DNA from: Kiritimatiellia bacterium
GTDB taxonomy: Bacteria; Verrucomicrobiota; Kiritimatiellia; RFP12; UBA1067
Direction: 5' to 3'
Assembly (NCBI GenBank): GCA_017525225.1
Contig: JAFXTB010000050.1
Span: 1-34,719 of the forward strand
DNA: 34,719 nt
Shown here one piece after another: positions 7,788 to 15,353 of the stretch (position 1 is the first letter of the stretch; each line of letters starts with the position of its first letter). The notes under the pieces were generated by a model. The model saw nothing but the letters and a program-made list of their open reading frames with translations, was not told the DNA's origin and ran no database searches. A program made the translations under genes and the position numbers.

Positions 7788-8675
7788 TCAGCGCCCGACC
7801 ACCGCCGGGCGTCCGCGCCACGTCTCGGGCACGCTGTAGCCGAGAAGGGCCGCGATCGTCGGCGCGGTGTCGGCCAGGAGCACCGGCTCGCGCATGCGCA
7901 TGCCCTTCACCGCCGGACTGGAAACGAGGAACGGCACTTCGAAGCATTCGAGATTGTCCATGCCGTGCTTCTTGCCGAGCCCGCCATGGTCCGCCACGAG
8001 AACGATCGCCGTGTCCTCCCAGGCGCCCATCTTCTTCAGGCCTTCCACCAGACGCCCGACCTGCCCGTCGACCTTGATGCAGGCGTTGGTGAATTCAGGC
8101 GATCCCCAGCCGTACTTGTGTCCGGCGCCGTCGGGGCTGCCGTAGTAGAGGAACGACAGCTTCGGACGGTGCGCCTTGAACTGCGCGAGGCCTTCCGCGG
8201 TGATGGTATCCTCGTTGGAGATGTTGCGCACGTAGTCGACTTCGTTCGTGGCGTGCACGAAGCTGATGCCGCCCCAGTTGTACAGCGAGACGGTGTAGGC
8301 CGAGGGATCCTGCTTCTTGATCTCATGGATGAGGCATGGCGGAATGCCCTTGTCCGTGACCTCGAAGGCGGGTACGTCGGGCTTCTGGCTGTTCCATCTG
8401 CGGTAGCCGTGGATCTCCACCACGGTGCCGAACATGACGGACGCCCAGTTGATGGCCGACGCCGTGGGGAAGTTGCAACGGCCAACGGCGTAGAGTCCAT
8501 CCTTGCGTAGCTGCGAAAGGACGGGCATCTTGTCCCATGGAATCCATTGCGCTCCCAGGCCGTCGACGCCTACAAGCACCACGTGCTTTGCCACGGCCCT
8601 GTTCTGGCAGGGACACTCGGTGAGGCAGCCGCAGATCGCGACGGCCAGAACCGGAAGCAGAATCGCCTTTTTCAT
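7788..8675 (-). CDS. Lipoprotein phosphodiesterase/pyrophosphatase-like enzyme, alkaline phosphatase superfamily
   Basis: This encodes 295 residues. The start at 8675 gives a canonical lipoprotein signal (MKKAILLPVLAVAICGC, Cys17) behind an AGGAG site; upstream in-frame extension has no signal-like character. The protein resembles type I phosphodiesterase/nucleotide pyrophosphatases: VGVDGLG (Asp38) binds metal, FPTASAINW supplies the nucleophile threonine (about Thr71), SPDGAGHKYG gives the Asp/His pair and VADHGG the last Asp-His pair. These are two-zinc enzymes that cleave phosphodiester or pyrophosphate bonds of nucleotides or phospholipid head groups, here likely outside the inner membrane. 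The substrate is not predictable; a phosphonoacetate or glycerophosphodiester hydrolase is also possible. It is monocistronic with its own promoter, divergent from nusA. Confidence 0.82.
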   Translation of the reverse strand: MKKAILLPVLAVAICGCLTECPCQNRAVAKHVVLVGVDGLGAQWIPWDKMPVLSQLRKDGLYAVGRCNFPTASAINWASVMFGTVVEIHGYRRWNSQKPDVPAFEVTDKGIPPCLIHEIKKQDPSAYTVSLYNWGGISFVHATNEVDYVRNISNEDTITAEGLAQFKAHRPKLSFLYYGSPDGAGHKYGWGSPEFTNACIKVDGQVGRLVEGLKKMGAWEDTAIVLVADHGGLGKKHGMDNLECFEVPFLVSSPAVKGMRMREPVLLADTAPTIAALLGYSVPETWRGRPAVVGR

Positions 8676-8711
8676 CTTGAACTCCTCTTGCTGTGATTCG
8701 GTGACGCTGAT

Positions 8712-8740
8712 AGTATAGCATAAACCAGATGCGCCGTCAT
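8712..8740 (-). promoter_or_regulatory. Promoter for the minus-strand phosphodiesterase lipoprotein
   Basis: On the minus strand, ATGACG (8735-8740) is followed after 17 bases by TATACT (8712-8717), which is preceded by TGC, an extended -10. Transcription would begin about 30 bases before the ATG at 8675. Confidence 0.65.
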
Positions 8741-8776
8741 CCCGGCACTTAAGCCCAAAAAAATTGCGTTTCCGGG

Positions 8777-8805
8777 TTGACATAGGCCGGTAAAAAGGGT
8801 ATCAT
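8777..8805 (+). promoter_or_regulatory. Near-consensus sigma70 promoter of the nusA-infB operon
   Basis: A perfect -35 TTGACA (8777-8782), a 17-base spacer and TATCAT (8800-8805) match the housekeeping consensus at 11 of 12 positions. It would start a leader of roughly 70 bases ahead of nusA. Confidence 0.85.
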
Positions 8806-8818
8806 GTGGCGGTTTTCA

Positions 8819-8841
8819 CGGTGATTTGTGTAAAGTCACCG
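8819..8841 (+). other. Hairpin in the nusA leader
   Basis: CGGTGA (8819-8824) pairs with TCACCG (8836-8841) across an 11-base loop, within the transcribed leader between the promoter and nusA. A T-rich run (about 8849-8860) follows after several bases. The spacing and short stem make it a poor intrinsic terminator, but it could be a leader regulatory structure. A role is unproven. Confidence 0.4.
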
Positions 8842-8880
8842 CAGGAATTGTTTGTTTTTTGACAGAAAAGGAGAGAAGAG

Positions 8881-10203
8881 ATGGCCATGGATGCTGATAG
8901 TCTGCAGGCGGTCGTGAGCTTTATCGAGCGCGAGCGTGGGGTTGACCGTGAAATCGTTCTGGAGGCCATAGAGGGGGCCCTTGAGCAGGCCGCGCGTCGC
9001 AATCCAGGCGTCACGAACGACCTTCGAGTGTCCATCGACCGCAACAACCTCTCTCTCCATGTGTTCGACACGATGGTGGTTTCCGACGAGGATACCGGTA
9101 CGGGCTTCATCTCCGTGGCGAGGGCGCGTCGTTTCAAGCCGGATGCCGCCGAAGGCGATACGATAGAGATCGAGATGCCGGCTTCCCGCCTGGGGCGCAT
9201 CGCGGCGCAGACATCCCGCCAGATGATCATGCAGAAGATCCGCGAGGCGGAGCGGTCGAACACCTTCAACGACTTCAAGGGGCGCATCGGCGAGATCGTA
9301 TCCGGCACGGTCACGGGCAGTTCGCACCGGGACCTGTACGTTCTGGTGGGGAAGACGGAGATGGTCCTGCCTGCGAAGGAGCGCATTCCCACCGAGGAAT
9401 TCAACGTTGGCGATCCAATCCGCGCGATCGTCCACCATGTCAAGGCCGAGTCGAACGGTCCGGCGGTGACGCTGAGCCGGGCGTCGGGCGAATTCGTACG
9501 CACGCTCTTCCGGCTCGAGGTCTCCGAGATAGCCGACGGCGTGGTGGAGATCATGGGCGTGGCGCGCGACCCCGGGTACCGTTCCAAGCTGGCGGTGCGC
9601 ACGCTCGACGAGAAGGTGGATCCAGTGGGTGCCTGCGTGGGCCTGAAGGGTGCGCGCGTGAGGCACATCGTGCGTGAGCTCAACGGCGAGAAGATCGATA
9701 TCGTGCGCTGGAGCGAGGATCCCCGGAACTACATCACGCAGGCGCTCGCCCCGGCGAAGCTGGAGTCCGTGGAGATAGATCCGGACGCCTCCAACACGGT
9801 GCATGTGACGGTGGCGCCGGACCAGTATTCGCTGGCGATCGGCAAGCGCGGGCAGAACGTGCGGCTGACATCAAAGCTCACGGGCTGGCACGTGGACATC
9901 ACGAAGGCGATGTCGCTCGCGTCGTTCGAGGACCAGAAGGCCGAGGCGATCAAGACCCTGGCCGACACGTTCTCCGTCTCCACGGCGGTGGCGACCCAGC
10001 TGGCCGATGCCGGCTTCCTCACCGTGGAGGGGATCGTGGAAAGCGACGAAGATGGCTTCATTGCCTCCACCGGGCTGGACGAAGTCACCGCAAAGGGGCT
10101 CTATGCGGCCGCGCAGGCCGTCGCCGAGCTTACCGGCGTGGGTGGCGGCGATGCTGACGACGGCGACTACGTGGAGGAGCCGGCCGGGGAGGATGATAGA
10201 TGA
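8881..10203 (+). CDS. nusA: Transcription termination/antitermination protein NusA
   Basis: The 440 residues follow the NusA architecture. An N-terminal RNA polymerase-binding domain (about 1-130; ERGVDREIVLEAIEGALEQAARR) leads to an S1 domain (about 135-200; GEIVSGTVTGSSHRDLYVLVGKTEMVLP). Two KH domains follow (about 225-345), with the signatures DPVGACVGLKGARVRHIVRELNGE and YSLAIGKRGQNVRL. A helix-hairpin-helix-like tail (about 365-425) ends in a short acidic segment (DADDGDYVEEPAGEDDR). NusA binds RNA polymerase and nascent RNA to modulate pausing, termination and rRNA antitermination. A clear AAGGAG site precedes the ATG. Its stop overlaps the infB start by four bases (ATGA), so the two are translationally coupled. 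Confidence 0.96.
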   Translation: MAMDADSLQAVVSFIERERGVDREIVLEAIEGALEQAARRNPGVTNDLRVSIDRNNLSLHVFDTMVVSDEDTGTGFISVARARRFKPDAAEGDTIEIEMPASRLGRIAAQTSRQMIMQKIREAERSNTFNDFKGRIGEIVSGTVTGSSHRDLYVLVGKTEMVLPAKERIPTEEFNVGDPIRAIVHHVKAESNGPAVTLSRASGEFVRTLFRLEVSEIADGVVEIMGVARDPGYRSKLAVRTLDEKVDPVGACVGLKGARVRHIVRELNGEKIDIVRWSEDPRNYITQALAPAKLESVEIDPDASNTVHVTVAPDQYSLAIGKRGQNVRLTSKLTGWHVDITKAMSLASFEDQKAEAIKTLADTFSVSTAVATQLADAGFLTVEGIVESDEDGFIASTGLDEVTAKGLYAAAQAVAELTGVGGGDADDGDYVEEPAGEDDR

Positions 10204-12809
10204 GAGCATACGAGTTCGCGCAGAAGACGGGCATCGACTACGGGTCGGTGGTCCAGCTGGCCGAAGCCAGCGACATCGAGATCTATTCGCCCTTGACGCA
10301 GTTCGAGGACGAAGAGGTGGATGCGCTGCATGCGGCGCTTCTGCGTGCGGATCGTTCGGTCTTCGCCTCCGCCGCCTCGCAGCTGGCTGAAAGGCGGCGT
10401 GCCAGGCAGAAGAAGGCCGCCCAGGCCCGTGCCGCGCACGACCGCGCACAGAGGGACGAGCTGGAGGCCGGCCGCCGGCGTGCGCTGGAGGCGGCGGGGC
10501 TGGTGGATGCCGCCCGTCCGCAGCCTCCGCACGAGACCGTCGTGGAGAAGCCGACGGCCGTGAAGGATCTCAAGGATCTTCTGGGGGGCAGCGAGTCTGG
10601 TCCGGACGAGGAAAGGCCGGCCGACGCCCCGCGCGTCTCGATAGAGCTCTCGAAGGATGATGCCGACTACGATGACGTGGATTCCGGTCGGCCGTCCGGT
10701 CCGCATGTCGCGGACGATGATGACGACGACGACGATGCGCTCGCCTATCTGCATGGGAAGGACCGCCGCGCCAAGCCGACCGGCAAGGCCGCCAAGGCGC
10801 AGCAGCCGAAGCAGCAGCTGGCGCCCAAGCCGGCGCAGAAGGAACCGCCGAAGCCGGAGCCGGTGAAGCCTGCGCCGGCGGCGAAGCCCGCACCGGGGAA
10901 ACCTGCCGTGCGGCCGGGGCAGTCCATGCGCGTCGGCGGAAAGCGCGCTGGGTTCTCGTCGGTGTCGATGCGTACCACGGCGGCATCGGCCGCCCTCGTG
11001 AAGCCGACCATATCGCTTTCGGTGTCCACGCGCGAGATATCCATCCGTGGCGCGGTGGTTGTGAAGGAGCTGGCGCTCAAGCTGGGTGTAAGGCCGAACC
11101 GCCTGATAGCCGACCTGATGCAGCTCAAGGTGCTGGCATCCATCAACCAGCGCGTCGAGCCGGACGTCGCCATCAAGGTGGCGCAGAAGTACGGCTACAG
11201 GGTCAATGTGGAGCACGCGCGCGACGCGGCTAACAAGAAGCCTGTGCTGAAGGCGATAGACGCGGACGACGAAATCCCGCAGGACAAGCCGGAGGACATG
11301 AAGCCCCGGCCGCCGGTGGTGACGTTCCTCGGCCATGTCGACCACGGCAAGACCACGCTCATGGACTACATCCGCCACACCAAGGTGGCGGCCGGCGAGG
11401 CCGGCGGCATCACGCAGCAGATCTCGGCCTACCAGGTAGATGTCAACGGGCGGCTGATAACGTTCCTCGACACGCCCGGCCATGCCGCGTTCAACGCGAT
11501 GCGCCAGCGCGGCGCGCAGCTTACCGACATTGCCGTGATCATCATCGCGGCCGACGACGGCATCATGCCCCAGACGCAGGAGGCCATCAAGTTTGCCCGC
11601 CAGGCGGGCGTGCAGATCATGGTGGCGATAACCAAGTGCGACAAGCCCACCGCCAACGTGCAGCGCGTCAAGCAGATGCTCCAGAAGGAAGGGCTCACGC
11701 CCGAGGAATGGGGCGGCGACGTGGTTTGCTGCGAGGTGTCCGGGGTGACGGGGCAGGGCGTCGACAACCTCCTTGAGATGATACTGCTGCAGGCGGACGT
11801 GCTGGAGCTGACCGCCAACCCGAGGCGCCGCGCCAACGGATATGTCATCGAGGCGGAGCTTGAGCAGGGCTTCGGACCTTCCGCCACGCTGCTGGTGTCG
11901 GGCGGGACGTTGAAGGTCGGGGACGCCGTACTCATCGGCGAGCACTTCGGCAAGGTGCGCTCGCTCATCGACGACCACGGCCGCCGCATAAAGGAGGCGC
12001 CGCCGGCGACGCCGGTGAAGTGCACGGGGCTTTCCGGCGTGCCGGAGGCGGGTGCGGAGTTCCGGGTGATGCTCGACGAGAAGCGCGCGCGCACGCTCGC
12101 CGAGGAGTCGGCGCGCATGCGCAAGGAGCAGGAGCTTTCCACCACGAAGGCCGTCTCGCTGGACGATCTTCTCTCGCAGATGGGCGAGGACGGGAAGCGC
12201 GAGCTTTCCGTCGTCGTGAAGAGCGACACGCAGGGGTCGCTGGAGGCGATCGTGGAGTCGCTCCGGCAGATCAAGAGCGAGAAGGTGTCGCTCAAGATCA
12301 TAGGCACCGGCACGGGCAACGTGTCCCTCACCGACGTGAAGAGTGCGGCGGCGGGCAAGGCCGTGATCGTGGGCTTCGACATCGGCTGCGACTCCGGCGT
12401 GCAGGGCCAGGCCCGCCACGACGGCGTGCGCATAAGCTCGTTCCGCATCATCTACGAGCTGATCGACTTCGTGAAGAGGTGCATGCTCGACCTGCTGCCG
12501 CCCGAATACACGGAGAAGGTGCTGGGCCACGCCACGATCAAGGCGGTGTACGACATCGGCAAGGTGGGCAAGATCGCGGGTTCGCAGATGCTCGACGGCA
12601 AGCTCGTATCCTCCGCCCGCTACCGCATACTGCGCGACGGTGGGAAGATCTGGGAGGGCAGACTGCAGTCGCTCAAGCACTTCAAGGACGAAGTCAAGGA
12701 GGTCACCGGCCAGCAGGAGTGCGGTGTCAATTTCGCCGGGTTCGAGGATTTCGCCGCGGGCGATACGATCGAGTGCTTCATGCTGGAGGAGCTGCCAAGG
12801 TCTCTCTGA
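10200..12809 (+). CDS. infB: Translation initiation factor IF-2
   Basis: This 869-residue GTPase delivers initiator fMet-tRNA to the small subunit. An IF2-N module at residues 1-50 (MRAYEFAQKTGIDYGSVVQLA) precedes a long charged linker with an Asp run and KP/PA-rich repeats. A second IF2-N-like module lies near 265-345 (VVVKELALKLGVRPNRLIADLM). The G domain follows: G1 GHVDHGKT (about 378), G2 GGITQQISAY, G3 DTPGHAAFNAMR with the catalytic His, and G4 TKCD. The C-terminal fMet-tRNA-binding domains end near SFRIIYELIDFVK and the tail. Two G-motif positions deviate from the usual GGITQHI and NKxD. It overlaps nusA by four bases and is followed by rbfA, the classic order. Confidence 0.96.
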   Translation: MRAYEFAQKTGIDYGSVVQLAEASDIEIYSPLTQFEDEEVDALHAALLRADRSVFASAASQLAERRRARQKKAAQARAAHDRAQRDELEAGRRRALEAAGLVDAARPQPPHETVVEKPTAVKDLKDLLGGSESGPDEERPADAPRVSIELSKDDADYDDVDSGRPSGPHVADDDDDDDDALAYLHGKDRRAKPTGKAAKAQQPKQQLAPKPAQKEPPKPEPVKPAPAAKPAPGKPAVRPGQSMRVGGKRAGFSSVSMRTTAASAALVKPTISLSVSTREISIRGAVVVKELALKLGVRPNRLIADLMQLKVLASINQRVEPDVAIKVAQKYGYRVNVEHARDAANKKPVLKAIDADDEIPQDKPEDMKPRPPVVTFLGHVDHGKTTLMDYIRHTKVAAGEAGGITQQISAYQVDVNGRLITFLDTPGHAAFNAMRQRGAQLTDIAVIIIAADDGIMPQTQEAIKFARQAGVQIMVAITKCDKPTANVQRVKQMLQKEGLTPEEWGGDVVCCEVSGVTGQGVDNLLEMILLQADVLELTANPRRRANGYVIEAELEQGFGPSATLLVSGGTLKVGDAVLIGEHFGKVRSLIDDHGRRIKEAPPATPVKCTGLSGVPEAGAEFRVMLDEKRARTLAEESARMRKEQELSTTKAVSLDDLLSQMGEDGKRELSVVVKSDTQGSLEAIVESLRQIKSEKVSLKIIGTGTGNVSLTDVKSAAAGKAVIVGFDIGCDSGVQGQARHDGVRISSFRIIYELIDFVKRCMLDLLPPEYTEKVLGHATIKAVYDIGKVGKIAGSQMLDGKLVSSARYRILRDGGKIWEGRLQSLKHFKDEVKEVTGQQECGVNFAGFEDFAAGDTIECFMLEELPRSL

Positions 12810-12847
12810 GGCCCGCAGTCCGTCTCCATGTCAAAGAGGTCCAGAAA

Positions 12848-13222
12848 ATGCCGGTAGACAGGTTGGAGCGAGTCAATTCGCTTTTGAAGCGTGTCATAGG
12901 GGATGCGATGTTCCGCATCCTCCAGGGCGACGACGTCAACCCCGGCATCGTCACCGTCACGGGCGTGACATGCGCGAGGAACCTCCGCAACGCCACGGTG
13001 AGGGTGTCGGTATTCGGCGAAGAGGCCGAGAAGCGACGCGTGCTGTCGCACATCATAGCCCGTACGCACGAGTTCGAGCGCACCATAAACCGCGAGGTGC
13101 GCATGAAGTTCACGCCCCAGCTCCGGTTCACGCTCGACTATTCCATAGAGAAGGGCGACGCCGTGCTGGCGCTTCTGGACAGGCTGGAGAACGCTGGAAG
13201 GCCAGAGACCCCGAACCCCTGA
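12848..13222 (+). CDS. rbfA: Ribosome-binding factor A
   Basis: This encodes 124 residues from the ATG at 12848 (MPVDRLERVNSLLKRVIGDA), with GAGGTCCAG just upstream; the frame is open further upstream only as a shadow of infB. RbfA is a small KH-type factor needed for late 30S maturation of the 16S 5' end and for cold tolerance. Family features are the N-terminal helix RLERVNSLLKRVIGDAMFRIL, VTVTGVTCARNLRNATVRVSVFG and EFERTINREVRMKFTPQLRFTLDYSIEKG. The position after infB supports the call. It is followed, unusually, not by truB but by three genes unrelated to translation. Confidence 0.94.
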   Translation: MPVDRLERVNSLLKRVIGDAMFRILQGDDVNPGIVTVTGVTCARNLRNATVRVSVFGEEAEKRRVLSHIIARTHEFERTINREVRMKFTPQLRFTLDYSIEKGDAVLALLDRLENAGRPETPNP

Positions 13223-13241
13223 AGACAGGAAAACCCACGCC

Positions 13242-15353
13242 ATGAAACCATCGAAGGCAGCATCCACCATGCTTGCGGCGGCGGCTATCGCCATCGCTTG
13301 TCCCGCAGATCCATTGAAGGTCCTCGTGCCGGTCGACTGGACGTCCGAGCCGGTGGATTCGCAGATCAGGGAGCTGCGCGGCATGCACGAGCGGTACGGG
13401 CTGAACAGGTTCGTCCTCATAGGCCCATGGAACAAGCAGTATCGTTGCGGAACGGACATCTCCGACTGGGAGAGGCTCGGCGACGCCATCGGCCGTGCCA
13501 GGAGCGAGCTGCGGGGCGAAGGCATCGAGATCGGATGGTGGGTGGTGCCCACGCTCAGCGGCGGCAAGTATCGTCCGTTCCAGTGCATGATGGACTGCGA
13601 CGGCAACAGGACGTATGCGACCTGTCCGCTCGATCCCGGCTTCACGAGGGACTTCTGCGACAAGGTGGCGGCCTGCGCGCGCCGCGCCCGGCCGAACATC
13701 ATCTTCTTCGAGGACGACTACACGCTCTCCAACCAGGGCGGCATGAACACCATGAAGGGGTGCTTCTGCCCGCTGCACCTGGCCGAGTACGCGAAGCGCG
13801 CGGGGAAGGCGTATTCCGCCGCCGAGATAGCGGGCATGTTCCGCAGGCCGACGCCGGAGAACGCGCCTCTGAGGCGCATGTTCGCGATGCTCTCGCGCGA
13901 TTCCCTCGCCGGCCTTGCAAAGGCGCTGCGTGCCGCGATAGACTCGGTGGACCCCTCCATCCGCACATGCCTGTGCCAGTCGGGCTTCGGGGACATCGAC
14001 GGCGACTCCACCGAGGCCGTCGCCCGCGCCTTGGCCGGCGGCACCAGGCCCATGGTGCGGATATTCGGCGCGGCGTACTTCAACGAGAATTCGCCGGCAA
14101 CGCTGCCGGGCGAGCTCGCGCACACCTTCTGGAGCGCGCAGCACCTGCCTGCCGACTTCGAGCTCATCCACGAGACGGACCCGTATCCGCACACGCGCTT
14201 CTACAACTCGACACTCTACCTCATATCGGAGCTCGCCGGCGCGATCATGGCCGGCGCGACGGGTTCCTACTACTATTGCACGCAGTATTCCGACGACCCC
14301 ATGGGCGACGACGGCTACGCGCGGCGACTCGTGGAGTTCCGCAGGCGTCTCGAGGTCGTGCGCGACATGCGCGCGACGATGCGTCCGTGCGGCGTGCGCG
14401 CCGTGTACACGCCGAAGGAGGTGTACATGGTGCGCGAGACGACGAAGAGCGCCTCCTCGGGGATGCTTCCCGTGCACGCCTACTTCCTCGGCAAGATGGG
14501 CCTGCCGATGACGACCGTCGAGGATGTCCCGGTCGCGATCCTCGCCGGATCCACGCCGAACCAGCTTTCAGACGACGAGCTGCGCGGTCTGCTCGCCGGC
14601 GGGCTTCTCGTGGACGCCGAGGCCGCCCTCATCCTCTCGCGGCGGGGCTTCTCGGCGCTGATGGGATGCACCGCCGAGGATGTGCCGAAGGACATGTACT
14701 ACATCTACGAGGCGATACAGCCCGCCGCCGGATGCACGCAACGCGGCAGGAAGCTCTACAACCGCAGGATGGAGTCGCTGCCGTACATCGGCTGGACCCC
14801 GAAGAAGAGCGCCGCCGCGAAACTGGTCCCGGCCGAAGGCGCCGAGGTGTGGTCCCGGCTGTACGACATGGGCGACAGGCCCGTCGCCCCGGCCACGGTG
14901 TTCTTCAGGAACGCCATCGGTGGACGCGTTGCCACGCTGAGCCGTTCTCTCGACGCAAAGGCGCATCCGTCCATCTACTCGCCGCGCAAGCAGGAGATGT
15001 TCCATCGCCTCTTCGAGAGGCTCGCCGGCGATTCCGCCATAGACGTGGCCGCGCCGCGCACGCCGTCGACCTGGCTTGCATCCGCGCGCAACGACCGCGA
15101 GCTGCTGGTCATGGCGGAGAACCTCTGCGGCGAACCGCGGGATGACTTTGCGCTTCGCTTCGCCCCGGAATGGCGTGGCGGTACCGTGTCGCTGCTGCAG
15201 GCGGACGGTACATGGCATCCGCTCGGCAAGGCGCAGGATATGTTCACGCTGCGGTCCGAGACGCTGCCGCCGTGCGTGCCGCAGTTCTTCAAGGTATCCA
15301 AGGATGGCAAGGCCGCTTCTGGAAGCGGGAAGGGGGAGACGAGATGCAGATAG
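13242..15353 (+). CDS. Exported glycoside-hydrolase-like protein (barrel plus glutamine-amidotransferase-like domain)
   Basis: This encodes 703 residues with an N-terminal signal (MLAAAAIAIAC); the Cys could be lipidated, but the lipobox is weak. Residues about 28-400 look like a TIM barrel: LKVLVPVDW, GIEIGWWVVPTL, IIFFEDDYTLSN (Glu/Asp near 155-160 as candidate acids) and FELIHETDPYPH. Residues about 440-480 (DDELRGLLAGGLLVDAEAA) resemble the amidotransferase-like domain that follows the barrel in GH42-type and related beta-glycosidases. A beta domain (about 580-690) ends the chain. I cannot assign a family with confidence. It sits 19 bases after rbfA and overlaps the next gene by 10 bases. 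It probably acts on a poly- or oligosaccharide outside the cytoplasm. Confidence 0.6.
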   Translation: MKPSKAASTMLAAAAIAIACPADPLKVLVPVDWTSEPVDSQIRELRGMHERYGLNRFVLIGPWNKQYRCGTDISDWERLGDAIGRARSELRGEGIEIGWWVVPTLSGGKYRPFQCMMDCDGNRTYATCPLDPGFTRDFCDKVAACARRARPNIIFFEDDYTLSNQGGMNTMKGCFCPLHLAEYAKRAGKAYSAAEIAGMFRRPTPENAPLRRMFAMLSRDSLAGLAKALRAAIDSVDPSIRTCLCQSGFGDIDGDSTEAVARALAGGTRPMVRIFGAAYFNENSPATLPGELAHTFWSAQHLPADFELIHETDPYPHTRFYNSTLYLISELAGAIMAGATGSYYYCTQYSDDPMGDDGYARRLVEFRRRLEVVRDMRATMRPCGVRAVYTPKEVYMVRETTKSASSGMLPVHAYFLGKMGLPMTTVEDVPVAILAGSTPNQLSDDELRGLLAGGLLVDAEAALILSRRGFSALMGCTAEDVPKDMYYIYEAIQPAAGCTQRGRKLYNRRMESLPYIGWTPKKSAAAKLVPAEGAEVWSRLYDMGDRPVAPATVFFRNAIGGRVATLSRSLDAKAHPSIYSPRKQEMFHRLFERLAGDSAIDVAAPRTPSTWLASARNDRELLVMAENLCGEPRDDFALRFAPEWRGGTVSLLQADGTWHPLGKAQDMFTLRSETLPPCVPQFFKVSKDGKAASGSGKGETRCR

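Noticed and set aside
7774-7796. Hairpin GGGCG...CGCCC between convergent rsmB and the phosphodiesterase gene, as bidirectional terminator
   Set aside because: Only five pairs, a 13-base loop and no T-run on either strand; too weak to list as a terminator.
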